A stretch of DNA of 64,000 nt, taken from the NCBI RefSeq assembly GCF_023517775.1, contig NZ_CP082904.1, positions 3,534,001 to 3,598,000 on the forward strand, in the 5' to 3' direction. The position numbers and the translations under genes were made by a program. Of the stretch, positions 38,696 to 47,743 are shown piece after piece (position 1 is the stretch's first letter; every line of letters starts with the position of its first letter). This DNA comes from Mixta hanseatica (lineage in GTDB: Bacteria > Pseudomonadota > Gammaproteobacteria > Enterobacterales > Enterobacteriaceae). Under the pieces are notes generated by a model that made no database searches, was not told where the DNA came from, and was given only the letters and a program-made list of their open reading frames with translations.

Positions 38696-41600
38696 TCTCT
38701 ATCCAGGTACTGCCCCTGAAAACGCAGGTTCTGTGGCACCGCCAGCGGCGTGTGGCTCTGCTCCCGCTGCGTTTCGCCCCAGGTGCTGAATGTGCCCTGC
38801 CAGACGGTCTCACCCTGCGCGTCCGTCATGCGCACCGGCAGACCGTTCAGCGCCGTGTGGTACCAGTACACCCCGCTGCCCGCCGCGCTGCTGTCCACCC
38901 GCGCCAGCGGCTCCCATGAGCCCTCGCTGTAAACGTACTGCGTTTTTTTTCCCGGCGCGTGGCTGCCTGCCTCGCCCGCCAGCCGCAGCCCGTTCCACTG
39001 AAAGGTAATCACCTCCGGCTCCGCGCTGTCGTGACGGTACAGCAGCTTGTGCGTGCGGCGGCCCAGCAGGTCATACCGGTATTCCGCACGACGGTACTCG
39101 CGGTGCCCTTCCAGTTCCATCGTGGTCAGGCGGTTTTCCTCATCGTAACCAAAATGCTGCGTCAGCCCGCGCCGCGTGTCGCGCCGTTCGGCCAGCCGGC
39201 CAAAGCCGTCATACGCAAGCCGGATGCCGTTCAGCCGCTGCAGCAGGTTATGCCACACCGTTTCGCCCGGTGCCGCCGAGCGGTTGCCCGCCGCGTCCCA
39301 GCTGAAACGTTCCTCCTGCGTCGCGCCTGCGCTGCGCGTCACCTGACCGGCCGCATCATAGCCCCACAGCTGCTGACGATACTTCCCTTCGCCCGCGTCG
39401 CCTTCGGTTATGTTCTCCTGAATAATCTGGTCAAGACGATCCCAGCGCCAGCGCCGTCCGAAAATCAGCGCCTGTCCCCGACGACTGTCGCGCAGCGTGA
39501 TGCGCCCCGCCGCGTCGTAGCGCGTCTCCAGCGTCAGCGCCCCCTGGCTGCGGCGGATTTCACGGTGCAGGCTGTCGCGCTCAAAACCGGCAATATCAGT
39601 GTTAAGGCCGTCGTGATGCAGATGCATCTGTAGCAGGTGCCCGGTGCCGTAGCGCAGATGGTGCAGTGCGCTGCCGTCAGGCGCGGTGGTCACCAGCAGA
39701 TTGCCCAGTGCATCATACGCGTGCTGCCAGCGGCCGCTGTGGTTCTCTTCCACCGTCAGGTTCCCCAGCACGTCACGGCTGAAGCTCAGCGTCTCCGCCC
39801 ACTGCGGCACTTCACCGTCTGCTGCTGCCTGCTGCCAGGCGCTCAGGGTTATCCGGCGTATTTTTACTTCACGCGGGCCGTAGAGATATTCCGTGTGGTT
39901 CTCCGCCGTCTGTTTCAGAACCAGGCGACCCAGCGCATCATAGTCATAGCGCGTGACCTGCGCCGGTGGCGTGCCGTCCGCCTGCGGCAGCGGCTCGTGC
40001 GTGACCTCAGCCACCTGGCCCTGCAGCGTATAGCGGTAAGCGGTGCGCCGTCCCGCCCAGTCATACTGCGCCAGCAGCCGCTCGCCGTTATCATATTCAA
40101 AACGCCAGCTGTCGCCGTTCGGGTTAATCAGCGTCTGCAGACGGCCAAAACGATCGTAACGATAGCGCACCTGATGCCCGGCCGGATCGATCTCCGTCAC
40201 CACCTGCCCGCGGGCGTTGCGCGTTACTTTGCGCTCTGAAAAACCGTCCGTGTTGCTGCCGGTCAGCAGGCCCGCGCGGTCATAGTCATAGCGGGTCTCG
40301 CGCCCGTCGGCGCGGATGTGCGCCGCCAGCCTGCCCGCCGTGGTCCACTGCCACTGCTCGCTGCCCGCGCCGGGCTGGCTGAGCCTGATAAGCCGCCCGC
40401 GTTCGTCATACATATGGTGGCGCTGATGGCCGGAGCAGTCTTCATCGCGCAGCAGCTGACCGCGTTCATCCCACCCGTAGCGGCTGGTGTTCTGCAGCGC
40501 GTCGGTGCGCTCCGTCAGATCGCCCTGATCGTTCCACGCGAAACGGGTGACGCCTCCTGCCGGATCGGTCAGTTCAATGACGTCGCCCCGGTTGTTGTAG
40601 CTGTACTGCCACACCGCGCCGTCCGGCAATACCTCTTTCAGCGGAAACGCATACACCGGGTGCCAGGTGGTTAAGGTGGCCTGCCCCAGCGGATCGCGCA
40701 CCATTGTCAGGTTGCCGCGCGGGTCGTGGTTATATTCCCAGCGGTGGCCGTCGGGATCGATCGTCGCCTTCAGCAGCTCGCCGTCCGGGGTCCAGTGATA
40801 ATGCCATTCACCGCCGTAACTGTCGGTGTAGCGGGTAATGCGGTAAAGATGATCCCAGTGATGCTCCGTTGAGCCGCCGGACAGGCAGGTGACCGTGGCA
40901 GTCCTGGCCTGCTCGTCCGCATCGATCAGCCAGTGCTCCAGCACGTTCTGCTGACCGTCGCACACCCGGTATTCCGCCACGCGCCACGCTGTGCCGCCGG
41001 CTTCCGGACGCCATTCATATTCCACGCTCAGACCGGTGGCGTAGCTGTGCGATGCCATGCAGTCGCTGGCCCGATCCCAGCTAAACCGGCGCGTCACGAT
41101 GCCATCCGCATCTTCCACGGCGATCAGCTGTCCGCCGTCGTTATAGCGGTAGCCCACCAGTAAATAACGCTCTTCGCCACACAGCTGATGCACGGCGGCC
41201 AGACGGCCATGCCGTGACTCATAGCTCAGCGTGACCGTCAGCGCTTCGTTATCGCCGGAAATGGTGACAAGCTGACCCGCGTCGTTGTATGCATAGTGCT
41301 GGCAGTTTTCATGACGATCGCAGATACGCGTGATACGCCACTCGCCGGCGCGCTGCGGATCCGGCTCATAGAGCTGGAATTCACCGGGATCGCTTTGCAG
41401 CACAATGGATCCCTGCGCGCTGTACCACAGGGTCATGCCATCTTCCTGGCAGTGGATCACTTCTCCGGGATTTATCGCGCCAATGGTCAGCTCACGACCG
41501 GTAATATCACGCCAGAAAAACAGGCTGGTCGCGCCGTTTATACGCTGCAGCAGACGGGTTTCAAACGGCAGCATCCAGCCGGTGCCGAGCAGCCCGGTTG

Positions 41601-42735
41601 CGCTATTACGGCTGTGATAAACGCGCTGCCAGAGAAGCGGAATGCGATCCGCCAGTGAGAAATCAAGATCCTCCTGCCCGGCAAGGATCTTGGCACCGGT
41701 AGCGATATTCACCGGATGCGCCGTCTGTACCGCTTTGCTGGCGATCAGGCCCGCCGCCTCTACCGCGCCTTCCGTAGCCGCCGCCTGCGCGCCAGCCGCA
41801 GCCAGCGGGCAGACGGCTTTACGCAGCATGCGTACAAACTTAATTTCCTGATAGACGTTTTGCAGCAGACGCATGCCTTCACGCAGGCCGGAACCCATCA
41901 GCCCGCCCAGCATATACATCATGGCGTTTTTCCCGCTGCGGATATCGCGCACCACAATGCTGCCGCCACCGATGCGTACGCGCGGGTTCTCCGCCACCTC
42001 GATTTTGGCTTCGCAGGTGCTGCGATCTCCATTGCGCGCCGCAGGCTGCCCATTAATTAATACCTTGCGCGATCCTTCCGCCAGAAAGTTGGCGTTTTCA
42101 GCCAGGTGGCCCTTAGAGCAGAGAATGGTATCTTTCGGCGCAGGCGTGGCGTAAGGACTGGCGCTTTCCACTATCGGCTGTGTCAGATTCTTCCAGATAT
42201 TACTGAAGTGGTTTTTAACGTCATCGCCGTCGATATGGCTGATGCCTTCCGCCAGCGCCTGCAGCGTTTTGCCCGGATGCAGCACTGCCGAGGCGGTAGC
42301 TGAGATGCCTGCCGCCACCATCATCACCACATCTTCTGCCGACAGGCTGTCATCCTGATCTGCCGCAGGCGAGTTCAGAAAGGCATGATCGACGGTACCG
42401 GCAGCCCGTGCCGCCGGCTTGCCCATGATATGCACATTATCCGAGCCGCTGGTGATTTTGGCATCCGGCGGGCCTTTCAGCCCAAAAAAATCGAGAGCGG
42501 AATCAACCAGCTCTCCAGCCTTATTGCCGATCTGTTCAGGAATACCGCTGGCCATTGCCCCGACGGTCAGGGCAAGGCCGACCGCCACGCCAATACCGGT
42601 AGCGCTGACGGCGGTCGCAGCCGCGAAAATGCCTAAATAAACGGCGCCCTCAACCAGGCCGCTGGCGAAATCAGCCAACGCCGAGCTGTGTACCAGCAGA
42701 TCGTCCATCCTTGCGGCAATTAATTCATCCGCCAT
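38677..42735 (-). CDS. T6SS-type PAAR/Rhs effector, truncated by an insertion
   Basis: The 1352-residue ORF has the architecture of a T6SS Rhs effector. A prePAAR motif (IAARMDDLLVHSS, residues 7-19) is followed by hydrophobic helices to about residue 65 and PAAR-like segments (about 88-125 and 203-265, KVLINGQPAARNGDRSTC). A conserved entry domain (HPVNIATGAKILAGQEDLDF, about 340) leads to many YD repeats (for example RYDYDALGRLVLKQ, RYRYDRFGRLQTL) up to LRFQGQYLDRD. There the 74-bp insertion causes a stop, leaving the auto-cleavage and toxin region downstream out of frame. GGGAGG lies 7-8 nt before the ATG. No T6SS structural genes are in the window, so it is an orphan. Confidence 0.88.
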   Translation of the reverse strand: MADELIAARMDDLLVHSSALADFASGLVEGAVYLGIFAAATAVSATGIGVAVGLALTVGAMASGIPEQIGNKAGELVDSALDFFGLKGPPDAKITSGSDNVHIMGKPAARAAGTVDHAFLNSPAADQDDSLSAEDVVMMVAAGISATASAVLHPGKTLQALAEGISHIDGDDVKNHFSNIWKNLTQPIVESASPYATPAPKDTILCSKGHLAENANFLAEGSRKVLINGQPAARNGDRSTCEAKIEVAENPRVRIGGGSIVVRDIRSGKNAMMYMLGGLMGSGLREGMRLLQNVYQEIKFVRMLRKAVCPLAAAGAQAAATEGAVEAAGLIASKAVQTAHPVNIATGAKILAGQEDLDFSLADRIPLLWQRVYHSRNSATGLLGTGWMLPFETRLLQRINGATSLFFWRDITGRELTIGAINPGEVIHCQEDGMTLWYSAQGSIVLQSDPGEFQLYEPDPQRAGEWRITRICDRHENCQHYAYNDAGQLVTISGDNEALTVTLSYESRHGRLAAVHQLCGEERYLLVGYRYNDGGQLIAVEDADGIVTRRFSWDRASDCMASHSYATGLSVEYEWRPEAGGTAWRVAEYRVCDGQQNVLEHWLIDADEQARTATVTCLSGGSTEHHWDHLYRITRYTDSYGGEWHYHWTPDGELLKATIDPDGHRWEYNHDPRGNLTMVRDPLGQATLTTWHPVYAFPLKEVLPDGAVWQYSYNNRGDVIELTDPAGGVTRFAWNDQGDLTERTDALQNTSRYGWDERGQLLRDEDCSGHQRHHMYDERGRLIRLSQPGAGSEQWQWTTAGRLAAHIRADGRETRYDYDRAGLLTGSNTDGFSERKVTRNARGQVVTEIDPAGHQVRYRYDRFGRLQTLINPNGDSWRFEYDNGERLLAQYDWAGRRTAYRYTLQGQVAEVTHEPLPQADGTPPAQVTRYDYDALGRLVLKQTAENHTEYLYGPREVKIRRITLSAWQQAAADGEVPQWAETLSFSRDVLGNLTVEENHSGRWQHAYDALGNLLVTTAPDGSALHHLRYGTGHLLQMHLHHDGLNTDIAGFERDSLHREIRRSQGALTLETRYDAAGRITLRDSRRGQALIFGRRWRWDRLDQIIQENITEGDAGEGKYRQQLWGYDAAGQVTRSAGATQEERFSWDAAGNRSAAPGETVWHNLLQRLNGIRLAYDGFGRLAERRDTRRGLTQHFGYDEENRLTTMELEGHREYRRAEYRYDLLGRRTHKLLYRHDSAEPEVITFQWNGLRLAGEAGSHAPGKKTQYVYSEGSWEPLARVDSSAAGSGVYWYHTALNGLPVRMTDAQGETVWQGTFSTWGETQREQSHTPLAVPQNLRFQGQYLDRDKSAGS

Positions 42736-42737
42736 GC

Positions 42738-42842
42738 TCAGGCCTCCCCGGCCTCAGCAGGGATAAAACCTGCCTTGATCGCCTGCCACATCGCCAGCGC
42801 CGCCTCATCAAAAGGCAGCGTGCGGCTCAGGGTTAACGCTAA
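42738..42842 (-). pseudogene. C-terminal remnant of an Eag (DUF1795) chaperone gene
   Basis: Immediately upstream of rhs an open frame of 34 codons encodes SRTLPFDEAALAMWQAIKAG followed by FIPAEAGEA and a stop 2 bp before the rhs start. This is the usual end of Eag chaperones, which bind the N-terminal helices of prePAAR effectors and are normally encoded directly before them. Upstream in frame there is a TAA and then AT-rich DNA, so the rest of the gene is gone. The assignment rests on a short match plus position. Confidence 0.6.
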
Positions 42843-43048
42843 TTATATTGACGTGAGTTTCAGCATAATGTTTTGATAACTTATTAATTATAACTCTCTA
42901 TAATAATTTCCTGTTGGTTAATAACTTACTGCACAAAGTGCTATGGTGCTTGCCCCATTCTGGTCGCATTCTGGATGTCATCGAGACTTCAGAAAAAGAG
43001 CGGGCTGTTTAAAGGATTATTTAATTCCAATAACAGGAGGTTATTGCT

Positions 43049-43498
43049 ATGGCTTACACGATTTTCATCCAAAGGAAATGGCAAACGCCGTCATCTACAG
43101 TGAGTGAATTCGCTGTATCAGGGACAGATATTAAAGGCTATTTTCTGGAGTGCCCTGGCCCGGATACGGCTATGCCAGATTTAAAGAAACGAATACCTGA
43201 AGGAAGTTATAGCCTCATTTGGCATAATAGCGGGAGGTTTAAAAAACACGCCCCGACACCGCTACTCTTTAACGCTCAAGTACCATCGAGCCGTTTGATA
43301 CTTATTCATCCTGGTAATAAGCCCGATGATACTGAAGGATGCCTGTTGCCAGGTACAAAAAGAAATATTAATGAAGTAACACAAAGTGTTATTTTATACG
43401 ATAAACTAAAATCTTTGATGATTAAAAAAGGGATACATAACTTTAAGGCTTTTATAATGTCTTGCTACGTTGACCATGGGAACCAATCATGCAAATAA
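43049..43498 (+). CDS. DUF5675 family protein, putative effector
   Basis: A 149-residue protein without signal peptide or membrane segment. LIWHNSGRFKKHAPTPLLFN and LILIHPGNKPDDTEGCLLPG are the conserved blocks of DUF5675, a family of unknown function found in phages and beside secretion-system genes. The spaced His, Asp and Cys residues (HNSGRF; HPGNKPDDTEGC) could form an active site. AGGAGG lies 8 nt before the ATG. Base composition is far more AT-rich than the backbone, as is the 42843-43048 stretch before it. It overlaps the next gene by 10 bp. A cell-wall-acting toxin role is inferred from the exported partner. Confidence 0.65.
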   Translation: MAYTIFIQRKWQTPSSTVSEFAVSGTDIKGYFLECPGPDTAMPDLKKRIPEGSYSLIWHNSGRFKKHAPTPLLFNAQVPSSRLILIHPGNKPDDTEGCLLPGTKRNINEVTQSVILYDKLKSLMIKKGIHNFKAFIMSCYVDHGNQSCK

Positions 43499-44196
43499 AG
43501 ATTATGAAATCAGCAATTGTTAGTTTTTCTCTACTATTTTTTAGTATAACTGTTTTTGCAAAGGAAAAACTAACTGGTGGTACGCTACAGGCTTACTGGC
43601 GGGCAGCATGGAACGCTGAAGCAACAATCAATACGCCTGAACTGAATTTCAGATATTTCCCTGCGGAAGGTTCCTCTTACGAAAAATACATTATAGACAT
43701 AATATTCAAAGGAAGTGATGAGGAAAAAATAGCTTTTGTTAAAAAAAACTTCGCTAATATACCTGGTAATTTTTTAGATTATCATGAATGGTATGTTAAC
43801 CAGCAAGGCACTGTTAATGTAAAAAAAGTAGAGGAGTATATGTTATGTAACGCCTCTAACTATGAAGCGGAGTTAATTTCGTTCACCCCGTCTTTATTTA
43901 ATGAAAACACTAATACACAAGGAGAAAACAGGTATACCAACTGTGGTTACGGTGGCCGATACCCCTACCTAACCTCATATACCCTTAAATCAGATGCGAA
44001 AAGCGGTCAACTCAAGCGTGAGCCCAATGATAACGCTGAAACCAGCTATACCTTTACACATGATAACAGCGTGGTAAAAATTAAAACCATTAATAAAGAA
44101 TGGATGTACGTCTCACTATATGATCTAACAAAACCTGATTTGCTAAGCGATAAAAGAGGTTATATAAAATTTAGCGATGTTGAGCCATTGAATTAA
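43489..44196 (+). CDS. Secreted SH3-like protein, putative immunity partner
   Basis: The 235-residue product starts with a signal peptide (MKSAIVSFSLLFFSITVFA after a short MQIKI extension) and ends with an SH3-like region (VKIKTINKEWMYVSLYD, then RGYIKFSDVEPLN). The middle (AYWRAAWNAEATINTPELNF) is unrecognised. Its ATG overlaps the DUF5675 gene by 10 bp and has GGGA 8 nt upstream, so the two are coupled. An exported partner of a small cytosolic protein fits a periplasmic immunity protein, but no family match supports this directly. It is AT-rich, suggesting transfer. Confidence 0.6.
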   Translation: MQIKIMKSAIVSFSLLFFSITVFAKEKLTGGTLQAYWRAAWNAEATINTPELNFRYFPAEGSSYEKYIIDIIFKGSDEEKIAFVKKNFANIPGNFLDYHEWYVNQQGTVNVKKVEEYMLCNASNYEAELISFTPSLFNENTNTQGENRYTNCGYGGRYPYLTSYTLKSDAKSGQLKREPNDNAETSYTFTHDNSVVKIKTINKEWMYVSLYDLTKPDLLSDKRGYIKFSDVEPLN

Positions 44197-44234
44197 CATT
44201 ATGCTTTCAGCCAGCACCTGCGAACCATGCTAAG

Positions 44235-44264
44235 CGCCCTGACCGCCTGCTGGCTATCAGGGCG
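44235..44264. terminator. Nested hairpin between the SH3-like gene and yggN
   Basis: CGCCCTGA (44235-44242) and TCAGGGCG (44257-44264) pair, with an inner GCC/GGC stem, giving a strong hairpin between convergent genes. On the plus strand it is followed by TATGATTATTT. Probably a terminator for the rightward pair. Confidence 0.5.
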
Positions 44265-44269
44265 TATGA

Positions 44270-44983
44270 TTATTTAAGGCCCGCTAACAACGCCTTACGC
44301 TGATTTTCCAGCGCGCTTACGCGGTTACAGACTTCATGACCGAAGTTTTGGAAATCCTGTTCCTGATTGCTCCATTCAGCCTGAATCGCCTGCTGCAGGC
44401 CGCCCAGGTTGCCCATAATCGCCTGCAGGGGGTTATTGCCCTGGCTGGCCTGTTTGGTGCCCATTTCGTTCAGGCTATCCTGCACCACGCCGCCCAAACT
44501 GCTTTGCACCAGACGCTCGCCATCAGTACGCACCTGATCGATAGCCTGATGATGGAAAGTTAAGCCGTCGCTGCGATGCTCAATAATACGGTTCATCTGT
44601 TGCTTCAGCTGTTTATCCAGCGTAGTGAGCCGGTTGCGTACGTTGCTGTCCGCGCCCAGCTTCTCAACAACTACCTTATCCAGCGCCACGCGGCCTTTCT
44701 CCAGCCGCTGCGATGCGCCCTGATCAACCCACGGCAGATCGCGACGCAGCGCCGCCTGATAATCTACCGCTTTTTGTCGGGTCGCCGTATCTGGCTGAAT
44801 CTGTTTGCCGTTGTACTGCAGATCGCCCACCGGGGAGATAACCAGATTTCCGCTGGCACCCACCACCTGCACCGACTGCGGCGTGATCACCACGTCATCC
44901 TGCGGTTTCACCGGGCACTCATAAGCCGCGTGCGCCTGCACCGCAGCCAAAAAAAGGGCGCCCGTCAGCGCTTTACGCATCAT
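44270..44983 (-). CDS. yggN: DUF2884 family protein YggN
   Basis: A 237-residue exported protein of DUF2884, function unknown. A signal peptide (MMRKALTGALFLAAVQAHA) precedes YECPVKPQDDVVITPQSVQV. The rest is largely helical (QLKQQMNRIIEHRSDGLTFH; VCNRVSALENQRKALLAGLK) and aligns along its length with E. coli YggN. No lipobox Cys is present. It marks the right border of the Rhs/DUF5675 island, where conserved synteny resumes. Confidence 0.92.
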   Translation of the reverse strand: MMRKALTGALFLAAVQAHAAYECPVKPQDDVVITPQSVQVVGASGNLVISPVGDLQYNGKQIQPDTATRQKAVDYQAALRRDLPWVDQGASQRLEKGRVALDKVVVEKLGADSNVRNRLTTLDKQLKQQMNRIIEHRSDGLTFHHQAIDQVRTDGERLVQSSLGGVVQDSLNEMGTKQASQGNNPLQAIMGNLGGLQQAIQAEWSNQEQDFQNFGHEVCNRVSALENQRKALLAGLK

Positions 44984-45132
44984 AAAGACTCCTGCATTGG
45001 TTATAGAACATCATGTTCCCGTACGTCTGAACAGACGCTGCCGTAAGCCTGCCGCGTTTTTATTGCTGTCGGCCAGCCCCGGGCGCTGCGCTAACGCACC
45101 TGGCGTGCCAGTATGCGCGTTAACCCTGATAT

Positions 45133-45459
45133 TTAGTCCCACCAGACATCAAACAGTTCAGTGACTTTTACGCTTTCCATGTTGCGGACTTCCAGCCACT
45201 GACGCACCAGTTCACGATGCTCATCGGTACATTTACCGATCTTCTGCAGGCAAACCAGCCCTTCCCACTGCAGATAACCACTGCCGTCAAAAGCCAGCCC
45301 GTTAGGCTCAATCACTTCATTGATAAAGGCATCAACGGTCGCGTCGATCTCGTCTACCGGCGTGCCCTGCGGAAAACTCCAGGCAACGGAAAAGCCCAGC
45401 TCCTGAAACTCGTCGATATGCAGCTTCTTACGTAAACGGCGGCTACGCTGTGTTGCCAT
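45133..45459 (-). CDS. yggL: DUF469 family protein YggL
   Basis: This 108-residue protein of the YggL/DUF469 family is proposed to bind the 50S ribosomal subunit; the function is not firmly known. It starts RSRRLRKKLHIDEFQELGFS and ends with LFDVWWD. Length equals E. coli. Its ATG overlaps the trmB stop by one base, so the pair is translationally coupled. Confidence 0.94.
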   Translation of the reverse strand: MATQRSRRLRKKLHIDEFQELGFSVAWSFPQGTPVDEIDATVDAFINEVIEPNGLAFDGSGYLQWEGLVCLQKIGKCTDEHRELVRQWLEVRNMESVKVTELFDVWWD

Positions 45460-46178
45460 TATTTAATCCTCTCAAACATTAAATCCCATACGCCATGGCC
45501 CAGTCGCTGCCCGCGCTGCTCAAATTTCGTCAATGGACGCGTTTCGGGACGCGGCACATAGTCATTGGTTACAGACTGATTCTGATAGCCCGCCACGCTG
45601 CTCATTACTTCCAGCATGTGCTCAGCATATTCCTGCCAGTCGGTGGCCATATGGAATACGCCGCCCAGCTTCAGCTTACGCAATACCAGCTCGGCAAAAG
45701 GCGCCTGCACAATACGGCGCTTATTATGGCGCGCTTTATGCCAGGGATCGGGAAAAAACAGCTGCACCATCCGCAGCGAGTTATCCGGGATCATCTTTTC
45801 CAGCACTTCAACCGCATCGTGGCACATCACGCGCAGGTTTTTAACCTCAGCTTCCTGAGCCGATCCCAGACAGGCCCCCACGCCCGGCGCGTGCACTTCA
45901 ATGCCAAGGAAATTTTGCTCCGGGTTGGCGCTGGCCATCGCCACCAGCGAGGCGCCCATACCGAAACCGATTTCCAGCACCACCGGCGCTTCCCGGCCAA
46001 ATAACGTCACCAGATCAACCGGCTCCGCCTGGTACTCTACGCCCATTACCGGCCATAAGGTATCAAGCGCCTGTTGTTGGCCCTTTGTCAGGCGACCCTG
46101 ACGACGCACAAAGCTGCGGATACGACGCAATGGGCGCCCGTTTTCATCAAATTCCGGTGTGATGACGTCATTAATCAT
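45459..46178 (-). CDS. trmB: tRNA (guanine(46)-N(7))-methyltransferase
   Basis: TrmB methylates G46 in the variable loop of tRNAs using SAM. The 239-residue protein has the SAM motif [29 protein letters not shown], and the catalytic region [18 protein letters not shown] and [14 protein letters not shown]. It is the first gene of trmB-yggL and is divergent from mutY across about 160 bp, as in E. coli. Confidence 0.97.
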   Translation of the reverse strand: MINDVITPEFDENGRPLRRIRSFVRRQGRLTKGQQQALDTLWPVMGVEYQAEPVDLVTLFGREAPVVLEIGFGMGASLVAMASANPEQNFLGIEVHAPGVGACLGSAQEAEVKNLRVMCHDAVEVLEKMIPDNSLRMVQLFFPDPWHKARHNKRRIVQAPFAELVLRKLKLGGVFHMATDWQEYAEHMLEVMSSVAGYQNQSVTNDYVPRPETRPLTKFEQRGQRLGHGVWDLMFERIK

Positions 46179-46335
46179 GTCGTTGCCTGCCTGTCTGCAT
46201 ATTCAGGAAAACGGGCATTATGCAAAGTTACCGGACAGAAGCAAGCACTTGCAAAGTTCCGGTTTACTCCACGCAATGTCTATGCTGGAATGCCTGCCTG
46301 AGTGTAGAGCAATAACGGAAATTTTCCTTCTCATG

Positions 46336-47421
46336 ATGCAAGCGCAACAGTTCGCGCAGCAGGTGCTGGACTGGTATCAGCGCTTCGGACGTAAAACCCT
46401 GCCCTGGCAACAGGCCAAAACCCCTTACAAGGTTTGGCTCTCCGAAGTCATGCTGCAACAAACCCAGGTCGCCACCGTAATCCCCTATTTCGAACGCTTT
46501 ATGGCGCGCTTTCCTGCGGTTACCGATTTAGCTGCCGCGCCGCTGGATGAAGTACTTCATCTTTGGACCGGGCTGGGCTACTACGCCCGCGCGCGCAATT
46601 TACATAAGGCGGCGCAGACCATCGCCGATCGTCATCAGGGCGTTTTTCCACAAACCTTCGAAGAGGTTGCCGCTCTGCCCGGCGTGGGCCGTTCTACCGC
46701 TGGCGCAGTGTTATCGCTGGCGCTTGGGCAGCACTATCCGATTCTGGACGGCAACGTCAAGCGCGTGCTGGCGCGTTGCTATACGGTGGATGGCTGGCCG
46801 GGCAAAAAAGAGGTGGAAAAGCGTTTGTGGCAAATTGCCGAGGAAGTTACGCCTGCGCAGGGGGTCAGCCAGTTTAATCAGGCGATGATGGATCTCGGCG
46901 CGCTGGTCTGCACGCGTTCAAAGCCCAAATGTGAAATCTGTCCGTTAAATAATGGCTGTATGGCCTACGCCGAGGGAACCCAGGCCCGCTATCCCGGTAA
47001 AAAGCCAAAGCAGACGCTGCCGGAACGTACCGGCTATATGCTGTTGATGCAGCGCGGCGACGGCGTCTGGCTGGAGCAGCGTCCGCCTGTTGGACTATGG
47101 GGCGGTCTGTTCTGCTTTCCGCAGTTTGCTAATGAAGAAGAATTACGCGCCTGGCTCACTGCGCGCGGCATCGGTAGCACGGCGCTTCAACAGTTAACCG
47201 CCTTTCGCCATACTTTTAGCCATTTCCACCTGGATATTGTGCCAATGTGGCTGGAACTGTCATCTGCGGGCGCGGCGATGGATGAAGACGCGGGTCTCTG
47301 GTATAACTTAGCGCAACCACCGGCCGTGGGTTTAGCCGCACCGGTCGAACGCCTGCTGCAAGAATTGCGGCATCCCCAGCAAATATCGCTGCATATGCGC
47401 GTTTCTGAAGAGGAAGAGTAA
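46336..47421 (+). CDS. mutY: Adenine DNA glycosylase MutY
   Basis: MutY removes adenine mispaired with 8-oxoguanine. The 361-residue protein has [20 protein letters not shown] with the catalytic Glu, the helix-hairpin-helix [18 protein letters not shown] with the following catalytic Asp in ILDGNVKR, the iron-sulfur loop [17 protein letters not shown], and a NUDIX-like C-terminal domain ([28 protein letters not shown]) that reads 8-oxoG. I start at MQAQQF to match E. coli; the ATG 3 bp upstream is equally possible. Its stop overlaps the yggX start. The C-terminal tail is about 11 residues longer than in E. coli. Confidence 0.96.
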   Translation: MQAQQFAQQVLDWYQRFGRKTLPWQQAKTPYKVWLSEVMLQQTQVATVIPYFERFMARFPAVTDLAAAPLDEVLHLWTGLGYYARARNLHKAAQTIADRHQGVFPQTFEEVAALPGVGRSTAGAVLSLALGQHYPILDGNVKRVLARCYTVDGWPGKKEVEKRLWQIAEEVTPAQGVSQFNQAMMDLGALVCTRSKPKCEICPLNNGCMAYAEGTQARYPGKKPKQTLPERTGYMLLMQRGDGVWLEQRPPVGLWGGLFCFPQFANEEELRAWLTARGIGSTALQQLTAFRHTFSHFHLDIVPMWLELSSAGAAMDEDAGLWYNLAQPPAVGLAAPVERLLQELRHPQQISLHMRVSEEEE

Positions 47422-47693
47422 TGAGCCGCACCATTTTCTGTACGTTTCTGCAACGCGAAGCTGAAGGACAAGACTTTCAGCTCTACCCAGGCGAACTGGG
47501 AAAACGCATCTACAATGACATCTCAAAAGAGGCCTGGTCAAAGTGGATGAGTAAACAGACCATGTTGATTAACGAAAAGAAACTCAACATGATGAACCCG
47601 GAAGATCGCAAAGTGCTGGAGAAGGAGATGGTTAATTTCCTGTTCGAAGGCAAAGATGTGCATATCGAAGGTTATACCCCACCAGAGAAATAA
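47421..47693 (+). CDS. yggX: Iron-trafficking/oxidative damage protection protein YggX
   Basis: YggX protects iron-sulfur clusters from oxidative damage and helps iron handling; the neighbour MutY carries such a cluster. The 90-residue protein begins [16 protein letters not shown] with the conserved Cys7 and contains [25 protein letters not shown] overlap with mutY indicates coupling, the same arrangement as in E. coli. Confidence 0.96.
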   Translation: MSRTIFCTFLQREAEGQDFQLYPGELGKRIYNDISKEAWSKWMSKQTMLINEKKLNMMNPEDRKVLEKEMVNFLFEGKDVHIEGYTPPEK

Positions 47694-47699
47694 CATTTT

Positions 47700-47724
47700 G
47701 GGCCTCACTTGAGGCCCCTTGTTT
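47700..47724 (+). terminator. Probable terminator after yggX
   Basis: GGGCCTC-ACTT-GAGGCCC (47700-47717) is followed by CTTGTTTT. It lies 6 bp past the yggX stop and before mltC. Confidence 0.6.
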
Positions 47725-47743
47725 TGGGTTCAGCGCAAATACG

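Noticed and set aside
38553..38813. 86-codon minus-strand ORF across the rhs break
   Set aside because: It reads the rhs core and the 74-bp insert in a wrong frame; it is a by-product of the insertion.
38959..42060. Several long plus-strand ORFs opposite rhs
   Set aside because: They are antisense shadows of the GC-rich YD-repeat core, with low-complexity Arg/Gln/Ala composition.
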